From: Gracilaria gracilis
Lineage: Eukaryota; Rhodophyta; Florideophyceae; Gracilariales; Gracilariaceae
NCBI GenBank assembly: GCA_030374805.1
Contig: JARGSG010000024.1
Span: 620,001 to 684,000 of the forward strand
Direction of reading: 5' to 3'
Length of the DNA stretch: 64,000 bases
Below the pieces are notes generated by a model. That model was given only the letters and a program-made list of their open reading frames with translations. It made no database searches and was not told where the DNA came from. Of this stretch, positions 36,801-48,900 are shown in pieces. Made by a program: the position numbers and the translations under genes. Within the stretch, counting starts at the first letter, position 1; every line of letters starts with the position of its first letter.

Positions 36801-37155
36801 CTGAACGCGATTACGTGAGTCCTCCCCCTCCTTAGGGTGCGTTGCGGCAGCTGATATTACCGTAGACGGGGGTCGAACTCGAGTTGAGTGCGTAGGTGTA
36901 GCGCGAGATGGGCTGTCCTTGACTAGCTCTGATACCTCAAGTAGGTCCGATAAACCCCTTTCTTGGTGCGGGAGAATCGACGGGCGGTTCGCGCTGTCCC
37001 TGTTTGATTCTGTTCCTTCCTGCGTTGCAGGTACTCCGGTTCCGGTTTCCGGTAGCGTTACCAATTCTTGGCGTGGGCTCGGTGCCCTGTAGACGCGATC
37101 GCGTGATATCCGTTCGTGTTGGTTATTAATTTCCAGCACGACGGTGTCTCCAGAC

Positions 37156-38152
37156 TGTGCAGCAATGGCAATCCGATGTCTGCACAATGAAGGTTCTCAT
37201 AATGGAGCTCTATCCATTGAGCCCTGACGTGTCAGACTATGAATATGGACCCCGTTTCGGGTGAAATTGGAAATATTGTTGGGACGTACCTTGTTAGGTG
37301 AATCGGGGATAGAACCTGTGAAATAGGTGTACAGTAGGGCCTTGTGGCATATTTGTCCAAATATTTGGCGTCACACCCGCTGGGCGGATACTTTGGCACC
37401 CTGACACTGGGTTGTCCACGTGTAGAGCCCTCGTGGGAGTGCGCAGCCCTAGATACAGTAGATAGTATATATGCTCGGGCGATCTCGCCCTGGAGCCACT
37501 AAGTAAAACTCACCTGAGTCGTATCTTCTTCCTGAAGTACGTGGTCTTCATCCCGAAGGCTGGGCTATGGTTGTTACTGCCTACGTAGGTTCACGACTCC
37601 TCTACGGAGAGTAACCACGACTGGTCTTGGTACAATCACCCCTCAGGGTCCCTAAGGAAGTTCTTTACTACCAGTGTCTGGCTTGTTTTGCTAATTACCC
37701 CAGTATCAGGTTGTATTTGTTGTCGTTCACCGAAGTACCGGATCTTTGTTTAGCTCATCATTTTCCTGGTGCAGGTCTCGCTTCCGCCTCTGTACAGAGT
37801 TATATTTGGACACTCGTGTGTGTGTGTCTCGTTCCGCTATCGGCCCTGTTCCCGCCGTTGGCACGGGCCGTATCTTCGCTCGTGTGGTTCCCCGTAGGAG
37901 CATTACACCGTCTTACGGCACCGTTCGCTCCACTTCTAGACTCGTTCTCTCTTGATCCGTCGTCGGTTATTCCTCTCTAGGCCCACGCTCTTCTTTACCT
38001 CTGCAGGTTAGTCCAGTACCGTCTCCGGTTTACACACGGCTGCCACGCGGCACGCGCACGGGCAGAGGGCTCTACTTCTGAGTTCGCCCTTCTGTGGGAG
38101 CAGGACTCGGACACCCTGGTGGACACGTACCCTCTTTGGGGTTTGCTCTACA
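37156..38152 (+). repeat. Solo LTR of the A/B family inside element B
   Basis: A complete 997-bp LTR in the orientation opposite to element B interrupts its integrase region. Flanks CAGAC and CATAA fit a decayed 5-bp duplication of CAGAA, the base order at the same place in element A. It is presumably the product of LTR-LTR recombination. Confidence 0.85.
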
Positions 38153-41100
38153 CATAAATGGAAATAACCTTGTAGGGTCCGTCCGCAATCGGCGATAACT
38201 TGTGGCGGCGTTCGTTCTCTGGGTTGTAATACTCCTTACGAAGGAACACATAATCTCCTACCTGTAAGTTAGGTAACGGTCTCCGAATTCGGCTATCAAA
38301 GTTGCGCTTGTAGGCTAGCTGAGCCCTGTCCATAGAGACACGTGCTGCAGGTACCAGCTTGGTGAGCCATTTCTTCCACGCATCGCGGTACAAGCCCGGT
38401 GACGGGAACGTATCCAGAGTTGGCTGCGCCTCGATGGCTAGAGGAGGTGGTCTCCTCGACAGTACCAGTTCAAATGGTGAAAGTCCTGTTACCCGATGAA
38501 CCTGGGTGTTGTACGCATACGTGATAGCGTCCGTGAACTGATCCCACGTCTTGGGATGATCTGCGACATAGGATCTCAAAGCACCAAGGATGGTTCGATT
38601 AAATCTTTCTACTTGTCCGTTCGCTTGCGGATGATAGGTCGTAGTGAATGAATTCCTAATATCCAGGATTCTACACACATCTTGAAAGAACTTCGAGGTG
38701 AGTTGAGAGCCGTTATTGGAAGGTAACTGTACCGGTGGGCCATACACAAAGACCCAGTGGGTAACAAACGCGTGAGCCACAGCGGCTGCTGTTATCCATT
38801 TGAGCGGCACTGTTCTAACCAATTTAGAGAACCTGTCGGTGATGACCAGTAGGTACCGGTTCCCTCGAGAGGTCTTAATCAGTTCTCCAAGAATGTCAAT
38901 GGCCACGAACTCCAGCGGTGCCCGTGCGGGAAACAACGTTACCTCCTTCGAGTACTTTCTTAATTTGACGTCATTCTTGGCACAAGCCTGACAGGAGCGG
39001 CGGACTGTGTAACAGTCGAACGCCATTGCGGGCCAATAGAAGTCCCTCCTTAAGGTGAGATAAAGCTTCCTTCCTCCCGGGTGGGCTCCCCACTTCACAT
39101 AGTGAGACAAGTGCAGTACGCGATTCTGTCAGGAGTGAGGTACCACCATTTGTGGGTTGGTTTCAACCGTTCGCACCAAGTAGCCTTGGTCATTCACCTG
39201 GAAAGGTATCCTATACCCACCGTTCAGACGGGCCCTAACCTGTATACAAAAGGGATCCATCTGCTGTTCCCGTATCATCTCCTCGGGCGAGATCGGTACA
39301 AATGACCCGGTATCCGGTTCTACAGTCTGTGTGGCGAGAATATCGTCACACACATCATCCGATAGGATTTCTGTCTTCCCCTCATCGAGGTCACCAACCA
39401 TAAAGCATGGTATCTCTTCCGTGTCCTCGGTGGGTTCAGCTTCTGCTGCAGTGCCCAAACGGGATAGAGCGTCTGCCTGCAAGTTCAAGGAGCCTTTCTT
39501 GTACACTACTTCAAAGTCAAATTCCGAGAGCCGGAGTCTCCATCTCATCAGTCAACCGGACGGTTCGGTAATTTCCATGAGCCAGCGTAGGCAAGAATGG
39601 TCCGTGTGTACCCGAGAATGGGTTCCCATCAAGTATGGTCTCAACGTTGAGAGGGCCCATACGACGGCAAGGCATTTCTTCTCCGAAACGGATTAATTCC
39701 GTTCGTGCACATTCAGTGATCTCGACCAATGCCCAATAGGGTGACGTTTGCCAGACTCTTCCACCTGGAACAACGCACAACCAACTTGGTTCGCACTCGC
39801 ATCAGTGTCAACCTCGTAGGGTAAGCCGGGTTTCGGCAGGGCCAAGACTGGTGGCGACGTTACAGCTTTAATTAGTGCCGCAAATGCGGACGCTTCCGCA
39901 TCGCCAAAGGGTTCCAATTCCACTGGTCTTCCTTTCATCAGGAGTTTGTTCAACGGCGAAGCGATATCCGAAAAGTTCGGCACGAAACGACGGTAAACGT
40001 TACACAGGCCTAAGAAGGATCGAAGCTCAGTTTGAGTTCTTGGGTGTTTCGTCTCTTTCAAGGATTTTACCCGCACCTTGTCAATTGAGAGCTTACCTGG
40101 GCGAATAATATGCCCAAGATACTTAACCGATTCGGTGAAAAACTCACACTTCTTAAGCTTCAAGGTGATCCCTGCGTCCCGTAAAACGATCATAACTTCC
40201 CGTACATGGGTGAGATGGTCCTCCATGTTATTGGAAAAGACGACGACGTCGCCCAAGTATACCAAACAGGTGGTCCACTTGAACCTAGGCAGGAGAATAT
40301 CAACCGCTCGCTGAAACGTTGCGGGGGCATTCGTTAACCCAAAGGGCATTCTCCGAAAACGGTACAGGCCTTGATGGCACACGAAGGCCGTCTTATCCTT
40401 ATCTTCCTCTCTTATGGGCACTTGCCAGTATCCCAAATTGGCATCTAAAGTGGTAAACACTTTCCCGCTCTCTAGAGAATCGATATATTCGTCCATACGG
40501 GGAATCGGGTATACGTCTTTCACTGTAACCGCATATAACTTTCGGTAATCGATACAAAATCTCCATGATCCATCCGGCTTCGGCACCAAAACAACTGGTG
40601 ACGCCCAAGGGGATTGAGCGGGCTCAATAACGCCGGCTCGGAGCATCTTTTCGACTTGAGATTTTTCCTCTTCTCGGGCCTTCAGTCCTGCCCTGTAAGG
40701 GTGTTGTGCAATGAACCGAGTGTTCGGAAGTAGATCTATGCAATGCTCTGTGACTCCAATTGTTCCGAGGGTACCATCCCACATGGGCGTAAACTTGCGA
40801 AGCATATCGCGTAGCTTCTCCCGATGGGACTCCGGTACGTGCTCCAAATTGAGCTTCATTAACTCCTCAACTGGGTTCGTCTGTTCAGTGCCAGGTGGCA
40901 ACGGCTTAACCTCAAAAGGTGCTGGGGAGTCTGAACCCGAGTTCTTCTGGGTATCATCCGTATCGGCTTCAAGTGACTCATTCCGTAATTCGGCGAATTC
41001 GGCGGCCTCCTCCCCCTCCTTAGGGTCAGACACACCGAGCACGGTTCCAATCGGAATCTTCGTGGGTATCACTGCAGCGGGATGCGGTAGTACCGTGCCA

Positions 41101-44100
41101 ATTACTTGGTTCTTTGTTAACCATTGTTTGGTTTTGCCAAGATTGGCGACGAGGACCTTAGAGGCTTCATCCGGTTGAATAGTTACGACTCCATTAGCCA
41201 AAGCGATCTGGCGCTCTTCATATAGTGCCGGTGACGGCTGCACTGTGTGTAGACCAAACTGTTTGGTGACGACTTCAACCCACACCTGGGACTCCGGCGG
41301 AAGGTGCACAGATTTGAGCACGTGCAACTTCGTTGATGCCACTGTGCCTTTGGTAGGCTGATGTGCAACCGGAAGCGGTACGTGTTTCCGCGTAGCGGCT
41401 CGCAAAGGTCTCCGGACAATCGGAATTATTGAACCGTCTTCCATTTCTATGGTACGCTTCCGAGGACGGATATTTTCCACAAACCTGTCACAGAAATCAC
41501 AACGCAGTATAACTGGTGCGACTAGCGAATCGCAAACGACGAAATCTACCTTCACGAGGTGCCTTCCTAATCTTACCGGGAGCGAAATGTAACCAGCCGT
41601 ACTAATCGGATTGTTGTTGGCATCCGAAATATTCATTGATGGGCCGTAACGAACACGTTCCTGAAGAGCAGGCGGTATCAGTTCCCTCTGAATAAGGTTA
41701 GGAGCAGCGCCTGTGTCTAGGACCGACAACTGACGAACTATAAAATGTTCTGAAAGGCCGAGATCGGCGTAAACTTTATAGTTCCGCTTGGCCATAACCA
41801 GGATTCTATCCGGGAGACGGGGATTACGGGCCCGTATCCACGGTCGACAAAGAACACAAAAGTGTTCCGAATCCACGTCGGTGGCTGCCATTTTCCTTGA
41901 TAGGATCGTAACAGTCGGGGAGCGAAGCGGAGGCGTCTCGGGCGTCTTCTGTTCGACTTGGAAGACGCCCCTCCCGTCGGGGAGACTCCCACAATTAGTT
42001 TTTCGGAACCGGAACCGCCTGATGCGGGCGAATTCCCTCCGCCGGACCTACCTGATTCCCGTTTACCGGTTCGCGACGCTGAGCCTGAAGGTTATTCTGC
42101 GCGAAGGCAGGGTTACCATACATGGTTCCAGCAGCTCCCTGAAGGGCCAACGAACGCTTAACGCCTTCATAGGATGTTCTGGGGACCCGTGCCTGTTCCT
42201 CGGGCGTCAAAGACTCGAACTAAGTGACGATTTTCAACCTGTCCCTTGCCGGGACCGTGCACTGCGGCGAAATATGACCAAACTCATAACATTCGTAGCA
42301 GATCACTGCGATCGAAGCATCGGTGGGACGCGCTATAACACGACCCTGCTGGGTGCTATCCCTCCATCTTGGGCGAGTTGTTCTCATCATGTGACCTCCA
42401 TAGGATATCGGTGCTGCCGGAACTCGGCGGTCCTGAGCATACAGGGCCGGATCGCACTCCGTAGACGGCACCGTGGTTGACGGCAATTCCGAGGTGGCAG
42501 TTGAAGTGCCGATAGAACTCGGATTACTACCTATGAGGTGCACATTATCCATGTCCATACTGGCTTCATTCCCATATGAAAGGGACAGAGAAGAGTCAGA
42601 ATTATTGACAAACAGTAACTTACGAGGCTTCGACTTGGAGGGACTCCGAGCTCGGAGCGTATCCCCTTCAGCCTGGGCGTACTGTACCAGTTCCAAATAG
42701 GTTATCTTCCGATTCTCCTCCCGATAACGGGCTACCAATGCCCGAATCGCGGGATTTAACCCATCGACAAACATCGCACATCTTTCCTGTGAAGGATGAA
42801 CATTACCACAGCGGTGGAAAGCATTATTCAGGCGCGCTGAATAAGCCGTTTCCGTTTCTTCGGGATGTTGCTTCAGTTCCCTAAGGGCCGACGAAGCCTG
42901 CTGAATGGCATGACCAATAGCGTATGACCTTAAAAGGTAATGAACCGCTTCGGGCCAACAAGTAACGCCGCCTTCCGAGGCTCTTGACGATCCAAGGATG
43001 GAATTAAACTGGTCTTCAGCCTGACCTTTCAGGTAATAGGGGAGGGCAATATACGCCTGTCCCTCCGTCATTCCGAGAAGATCGGCTTCATGAACGAACC
43101 TAGAGAGGAAATCCAGCACCCGGATGGGGTCTTCTCCTGTAAACTCGCGATTCTTGAGTGTCACGCTGAGCTTACGGATGTGCGCCCTCACCTTTTCGGT
43201 ACTTCTAGAGGTTCTCTTCCCTTCGGACTTCTGTAACCGATAGTAACGGTACGATAAAAACTTCCGATAAAGCGGATTCGTAGGCTTCAACTCCTTAAGA
43301 CCAGGACACTTAGCTCCCTTCTCCCGGGTACGAACTGCACCTTGAGAGGTAAACGTGGCCCTTGAACGGGACGATCGAGAGTGTCGACGACGACTACCTT
43401 CCGAGGCAGCAGAAGATAACGACGATGACGACCATGACCAGCTGTCCGAGCTGTAAGAGTCAGAGTCAGACGAATCCACGTGGTGGCGAAATTCTTTTGA
43501 GGATGCGATGGCTCTTCTTATCAGAGTGATGAACGAAATCTTTCGAAACAGACTTCTCCCGTGGGGGGACTTCTACTTCTTCATCCATCCTAATAATGGC
43601 TTCGAGGGTACCCAGACGGGCGTGAATTCGATCCGTTGTGGCACGGAACTCTTCCATTGCCCGGTGATATGCATCCACGAAACCCTGTGGGGAACCAAAG
43701 CACTCCAGAATTGAGTTCATTTCCTGTCTCAGGAGCTGGATTTCTCCCGAAACATCTATCATTTGAACGTCTTTCACTTCCTCGCGAAGCGATTCGACCT
43801 CCTTTTTGAGTGCAGCTTGAGAGCTAGCTCTCACCGCACTCTGGGCCTCAAGCATGCGAACTTGAGAATCCAATTCGGATAATACTGCGTCACTTGCCGC
43901 AGCAGCGGATAAGGGTCCTTCTAGTGGAACGGAAGGGGGCCCGGCCACTGGGGCATCAGACGTCTTCGACGGTTGTTTCCGGCTCCCGGAGTTCTTCTCT
44001 TTCACCGGTAGCGGTTCAGGAACTGACCGCGCTTGCGGGGGTAAACCAGAACCGACCGATCGGGCCTTGGACGGACTTGGCCGTTTTCCGGATCCCATTC

Positions 44101-44243
44101 CAGTGACAGAAACAAACCCAAGCGGGGAACAACTTCAAAAACAACAACAAACTTCTAGTTTTGAACTCTTATGAGTACTTCTTCAATTAAACTTCCTTTT
44201 CAGGCTCTCGTCCACTAGACTCTTCTAAGTCGGGAGACCAGAA

Positions 44244-45240
44244 TGTAGAGCAGACCCCAAGGAGGGTACGTGTCCACCAGGGTGTCCGAGTCCTGCTCCC
44301 ACAAAAGGGCGAACTCAGAAGTAGAGCCCTCTGCACGTGCGCGTGCCGCGTGGCAGCCGGGTGTAAACCGGAGACGGTACTGGAATAACCTGCAGAGGTA
44401 AAGAAGAGCGTGGGCCTAGAGAGGAATAACCGACGACTGATCAAGAGAGAACGAGTCTAGAAATGGAGCGAACGGTGCCTTAAGACGGTGTAATGCTCCT
44501 ACGGGGAACCACACGAGCGAAGATACGGCCCGTGCCAACGGCGGGAACAGGGCCGATAGCGGAACGAGACACACACACACGTGTGTCCAAATATAACTCT
44601 ATACAGAGGCGGAAGCGAGACCTGCACCAGGAAAACGATGAACTAAACAAAGATCCGGTACTTCGGTGAACGACAACAAATACAACCTGATACTGGGGTA
44701 ATTAGCAAAACAAGCCAGAAACTGGTAGTAAAGAACTTCCTTAGGGACCTTGAGGGGTGATTGTACTAAGACCAGTCGTGGTTACTCTCCGTAGAGGAGT
44801 CGTGAACCTACGTAGGCAGTAACAACCATAGCCCAGCCTTCGGGATGAAGACCACGTACTTCAAGAAGAAGATACGACTCAGGTGAGTTTTACTTAGTGG
44901 CTCCAGGGCGAGATCGCCCGAGCATATATACTATCTACTGTATCTAGGGCTGCGCACTCCCACGAGGGCTCTACACGTGGAAAACCCAGTGTCAGGGTGC
45001 CAAAGTATCCGCCCAGCGGGTGTGACGCCAAACATTTGGACAAATATGCCACAAGGCCCTACTGTACACCTATTTCATAGGTTCTATCCCCTATTCACCT
45101 AACAAGGTACGTCCCAACAATATTTCCAATTTCACCCGAAACGGGGTCCACATTCATAGCCTGACACATCAGGGCTCAATGGATAGAGCTCCATTATGAG
45201 AACCTTCATTGTGCCGACATCGGATTGCCATTGCTCCACA
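44244..45240 (-). repeat. Element B 5' LTR (997 bp)
   Basis: It is the uninterrupted LTR of element B, about 3.3% different from the split left LTR. It ends CTCCACA against the GGGGT duplication at 45241-45245. Confidence 0.9.
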
Positions 45241-45245
45241 GGGGT

Positions 45246-45346
45246 GTGGACACCAGTCCACGTCTCTTCCGCCCATCGCGAAAACCGAAAATCCATAGGC
45301 CAGAGTCCTACAGCTTCAAGCGCGTTGGTTACCACATCTTCTGTCA
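45246..45346 (-). pseudogene. Pogo/Tigger-like transposase, middle piece
   Basis: About 34 codons on the minus strand encode TEDVVTNALEAVGLWPMDF and the residues that follow, resembling the segment after the DDE domain of DDE_1 transposases. The piece is caught between element B (duplication GGGGT at 45241-45245) and element D (duplication ACGAT at 45347-45351). Confidence 0.65.
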
Positions 45347-45351
45347 ACGAT

Positions 45352-45931
45352 TGTAGTATAGCGAACCAAACGGATTATCAGGTAAAAAGGGGGCGTTCTA
45401 GAGTGTCATATGCTGGATCGCACGGGCTGTGAAGTGACACGGACGTGTGAGGGTGGCGCACGTGTAGTGATTAGGCCTATCGGTAGTTGTAGTTTACCAC
45501 GTAGCATAGTTGTAGGTAGATGGCACCCTACTCCATTTGGATATATCCGCCATGTACTAAGGGTGCCAATTCGGACTGTAAGTGAGAAGTTGCAGCGTTG
45601 AGGTGCTACTTATGCACCTCCGCTCCTCCCGCGGACCTATCTAGTAAAGGGTAAGCACCTTCTCCGCTAAACTATAGACTCTAACGCAGATCTGAGCTAT
45701 ACCATTAACGGAGCGATTCCCTTAGGTTTACAAGCCGTTCGGACTCTACGTGCGTATCTCGATCGCACCTGACGTTCCTAAGCGCCCAGTCTCCCTACGA
45801 CCACCTGGTGCTGGCGATCGCTTCCACGCGTTACACATATCCCCGTCCGGATCGCGGGACTACACGCCCCGCTTACGAACTTACCGCACGGATCGCGCCT
45901 CTAGGAAATCCCTTACTTGCGCTATCTCACA
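45352..45931 (+). repeat. Element D 5' LTR (580 bp)
   Basis: It matches 56634-57214 with roughly 18-19 differences. It has a TATA-like GGATATATCC near 45539 and CCG-N2-CGG sites, for example CCGTTCGG near 45734 and CCGTCCGG near 45844. Confidence 0.92.
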
Positions 45932-45932
45932 T

Positions 45933-45951
45933 TGGTCTCCCGACCTAGAAG
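45933..45951 (+). other. Element D primer-binding site
   Basis: TGGTCTCCCGACCTAGAAG lies one base after the 5' LTR and differs at one base from the site of elements A, B and C. Confidence 0.72.
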
Positions 45952-48900
45952 TGGGATTCGTGTTTTTCGTACGGAGTACCAACAGATCTGAACAAGACAT
46001 CTCGTGATGAGCGCACGTGACGCAATCGTGGAACCGATCGGAAGGGTTGTCGAAAAATAATCGGCTCAGTCTGTCGAGCCTCCTCCGCAGTCCGCCTCGG
46101 ATACCGCCTCGGTTGGCCGCCGCAGCGCCCGTGGTACTGCCCCTGCCCCCCGAATACCGCCTGGAGAACCCCGAGGTACTCTTGCGCAAGTCCTCGAGGC
46201 CTTCCAAGGACGTCCCCGACCCATCCGTTCGGAAAAGTGATCCCCCTGTGAGTCTGGAGGGATCGAAGGCGCTTCCGCACCTCGTAGTTCCGACCGGACA
46301 GACCACTTCGGATACCCCGCCGAGAACGCTCCCACAACTGTGGAAGCAGCTTGAGCCATACTGGCATTACAAGCTAAAGAGCGAGATTGAATCTCGTGTT
46401 CCGGTTCGGGTGGAGCGTTATCTGCACGACCGGCTTCCGGAGTTGTTGATTGAAGTAATCATCCCGACTGTCCGTGAGACAGCCGAGGCGATTCTACAAC
46501 AGATGATTCCGACCGGGTTTGGCGAGGGTGTACAGGAAGACCGACCGGCAGTTTACACGGCAACGGCGACGTTGCCACCCCTACTCAAGTTCTCTCTTGG
46601 CCGACCAGACTTAGCCTAACTACCCACCGGACGGGACGAAGGGCCACACCCAGAAGGGGGCCAGCAGGGCGCCCCCATGGTTCCAATCCTCCCGGTGGTT
46701 CCACACCGAGATGACCCGAACGGAGATTCAGACGACTCTTCTGAAGATGAGAGGAGAGGCCGCCGCAAGAAGGGCGGTAGAGCTGATCACTCCTCCGACT
46801 TGGATCTCCCTCACCGCGCACGGAAGAACCGTCGTCGTAGACAGAAGCGACGCTCCTCCGATTCGGATACTGATTCTGACCGCTCGGATAGTTCTGATGC
46901 GGTTTCCAAAACTGACAGTGACGAGAACTCAGACCGTTCTGATCGCAAACGCCACTCCGATCGTCATCGTTCCCGTTCGGAGAGGGTTGCGCCCAGACGC
47001 ATTAAACCGTTGAACGAACTGTTCACCAAGGTTGTGGACTACCGTACGTATGGGCTTGACAATCGGAGTCACCGATATAACTCTAAGGTAGCGCGCAAGA
47101 TCGGGCGCTACCAAAAGAAGTTGAATGTCCAGATGAAGGGACATTCCTTCTCCGGGGCGGATTCTATATCGGTGCTGAACTTTCTGCAGCGGTTCAAGAC
47201 CGCCTGCAATCACAACGGACTGTCCGAGAGAGCAGCACTGTGGTGCTTCCAATTCTACCTCACCGGACCGGCTCACGCGTTGATCCAGTCCCGCCTCTTG
47301 GGAGAAACGGGCGCCGTTGATGTACGTCGGGGTGAAATGCTCCATACGTACCCGGAGGTTGTCAACTTTCTGTTGACTACGTACGCTACGGATGAAGTCA
47401 TTGCCGACCCCTACGCGGAAGTTACCCTCTACCGTCAGTCTTCTGGGATGTCCGAAACGGAATCCTCGCAGAAACTGTGGACGAAAGCTCTCCGCTGTGG
47501 CAATGTCTTTTCTGATCGAAGATTGAAGTCCCTCTTCGTAGAGGGGCTGCTTTCTTCCATACGGGCAAAGGTGAGGAATCACCTTACGACACATCCACAT
47601 ATTGGATACGACGCACTCGCAAGGTACGCAGAGTCGTATGGTGATACCCACCGTTCGGCGAAACGTCAATCCGTCCGGGTTGATACGCCGACATGCCCAG
47701 CTGGTACCAAGGTTGCAGTCTCACGCTTCTCTGGACGGAAAATTTTGAGCTTGGACACTGGTACGGAATCTTCCGATACCAACTCGAACGACGGCGAAGC
47801 CATCCTTGCTTTTGGACAAGGCAGTTCCACGCAGTCGATGCCAACGACCCCGTCGTCGGCGTCGGCTTATTCCCGGTCGGACTCATATCACACGGCCAAC
47901 CCAATGACGCCGCGGCAGGTCGCGCAAGTCGCGCAGTCTCAAATACGACTCATGGACCGCCCGTGTCGGATTTCTCTATCCAGAGAACCAGATCATTGTA
48001 AGATGAACCCGCCCGGTGTTCGTGAAGCTCTACTTGCCGCACTGGAGAAGAACTACCACCTCCGTCGCGAGGAAGGTTACTACAACCGTGACGGGGCCGC
48101 TCGGATTTCTAGTGGTGTACGTTCCGCTTCCCTCATTCGGGCTACCCCTTCTGGACGCGCCTTAGCACCCCGACCAGTCATGGTTGCCGAAGAGGGTGCC
48201 GCGCTGGAGCAGGAAAACGAAACGGATGACGCGTAGAGGCGAACTGTCCTCCAAGGCCGAAACGCCTCATCAAAGCGAACCGTACGGATCCTACTTCCGA
48301 CCCGGACGAGCATTCGCTTTTACACGCTTTGGATGAGTACGACTCGGTCACGCCAGTAATGTTGATGAGCAGCGTGAACTATAAAGTGAATTTCTCCTTC
48401 GGGTTCTCTCGATCGGTTATGCATCCACTTACAAGTGTGCTCGATACTGGCGCGGGCCCGAATCTCATCCATGAGCGTCACCTTCCACCGCACTGGAAAC
48501 TCCACTTGCAAAACCGAACGTTCAGTAACATTACGGATGCTTCCCGCAATCGGATGGACATTTTTGGTGTTATTTCACTTCTTGTGCGAATCGGAGCTCT
48601 GCACGTACGGGTACCCTTCCTGGTTGCTAGTAACCTGGCGGCCAGTTGCATTCTCGGTACCTCGTTTATCGACAGATACGTCTTGGCAATACTGCCTCCA
48701 AAACGGACTGTCGTGTTACGCCACTCACACCCTGTGGCGATTCAATCCGCGTCTGGTCGCAGTATATCTTCGTCTGGAAAACCTCCTAACCCTACTCCTA
48801 TCACCGATCGGACACCACCTTCGAACAAAATCCGTGTTGCCCGCCCGGTGACGATACCACCGATGTCGGAATCACGCGTTCTGGTAACCACTAAGACTGC

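Larger units (their letters stand above)
12079..45240 (-). mobile_element. Element B: Ty3 (gypsy) chromodomain retrotransposon, host of nested insertions
   Basis: This is a fossil element about 11.6 kb long without its insertions. Its left (3') LTR is split into 12079-12137, 24144-24284 and 33809-34603 by elements A and C. Its right (5') LTR is 44244-45240. Parts on the minus strand are gag at about 42.2-44.1 kb, protease, reverse transcriptase and RNase H at about 39.1-41.9 kb, integrase at about 36.7-39.1 kb (interrupted by a solo LTR), a chromodomain at about 35.4-35.7 kb, and a remnant of the antisense frame at about 34.7-35.0 kb. The primer-binding site is at 44222-44240. The ends are TG...CA. 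The flanking duplication in the pogo element is GGAGT/GGGGT. LTR divergence by eye is about 3.3%. It is broken, with about five or more breaks. Confidence 0.88.

Noticed and set aside
12079-45240. Tandem array of two A/B-family elements made by unequal recombination
   Set aside because: The CCCAC duplication on both sides of element A, with the left LTR of B split at base 59, shows insertion of A into B instead.
46017-46367. Overlapping minus-strand frames opposite gag of element D
   Set aside because: They are shadows of GC-rich gag sequence. The antisense gene of this element lies elsewhere, beside the 3' LTR.
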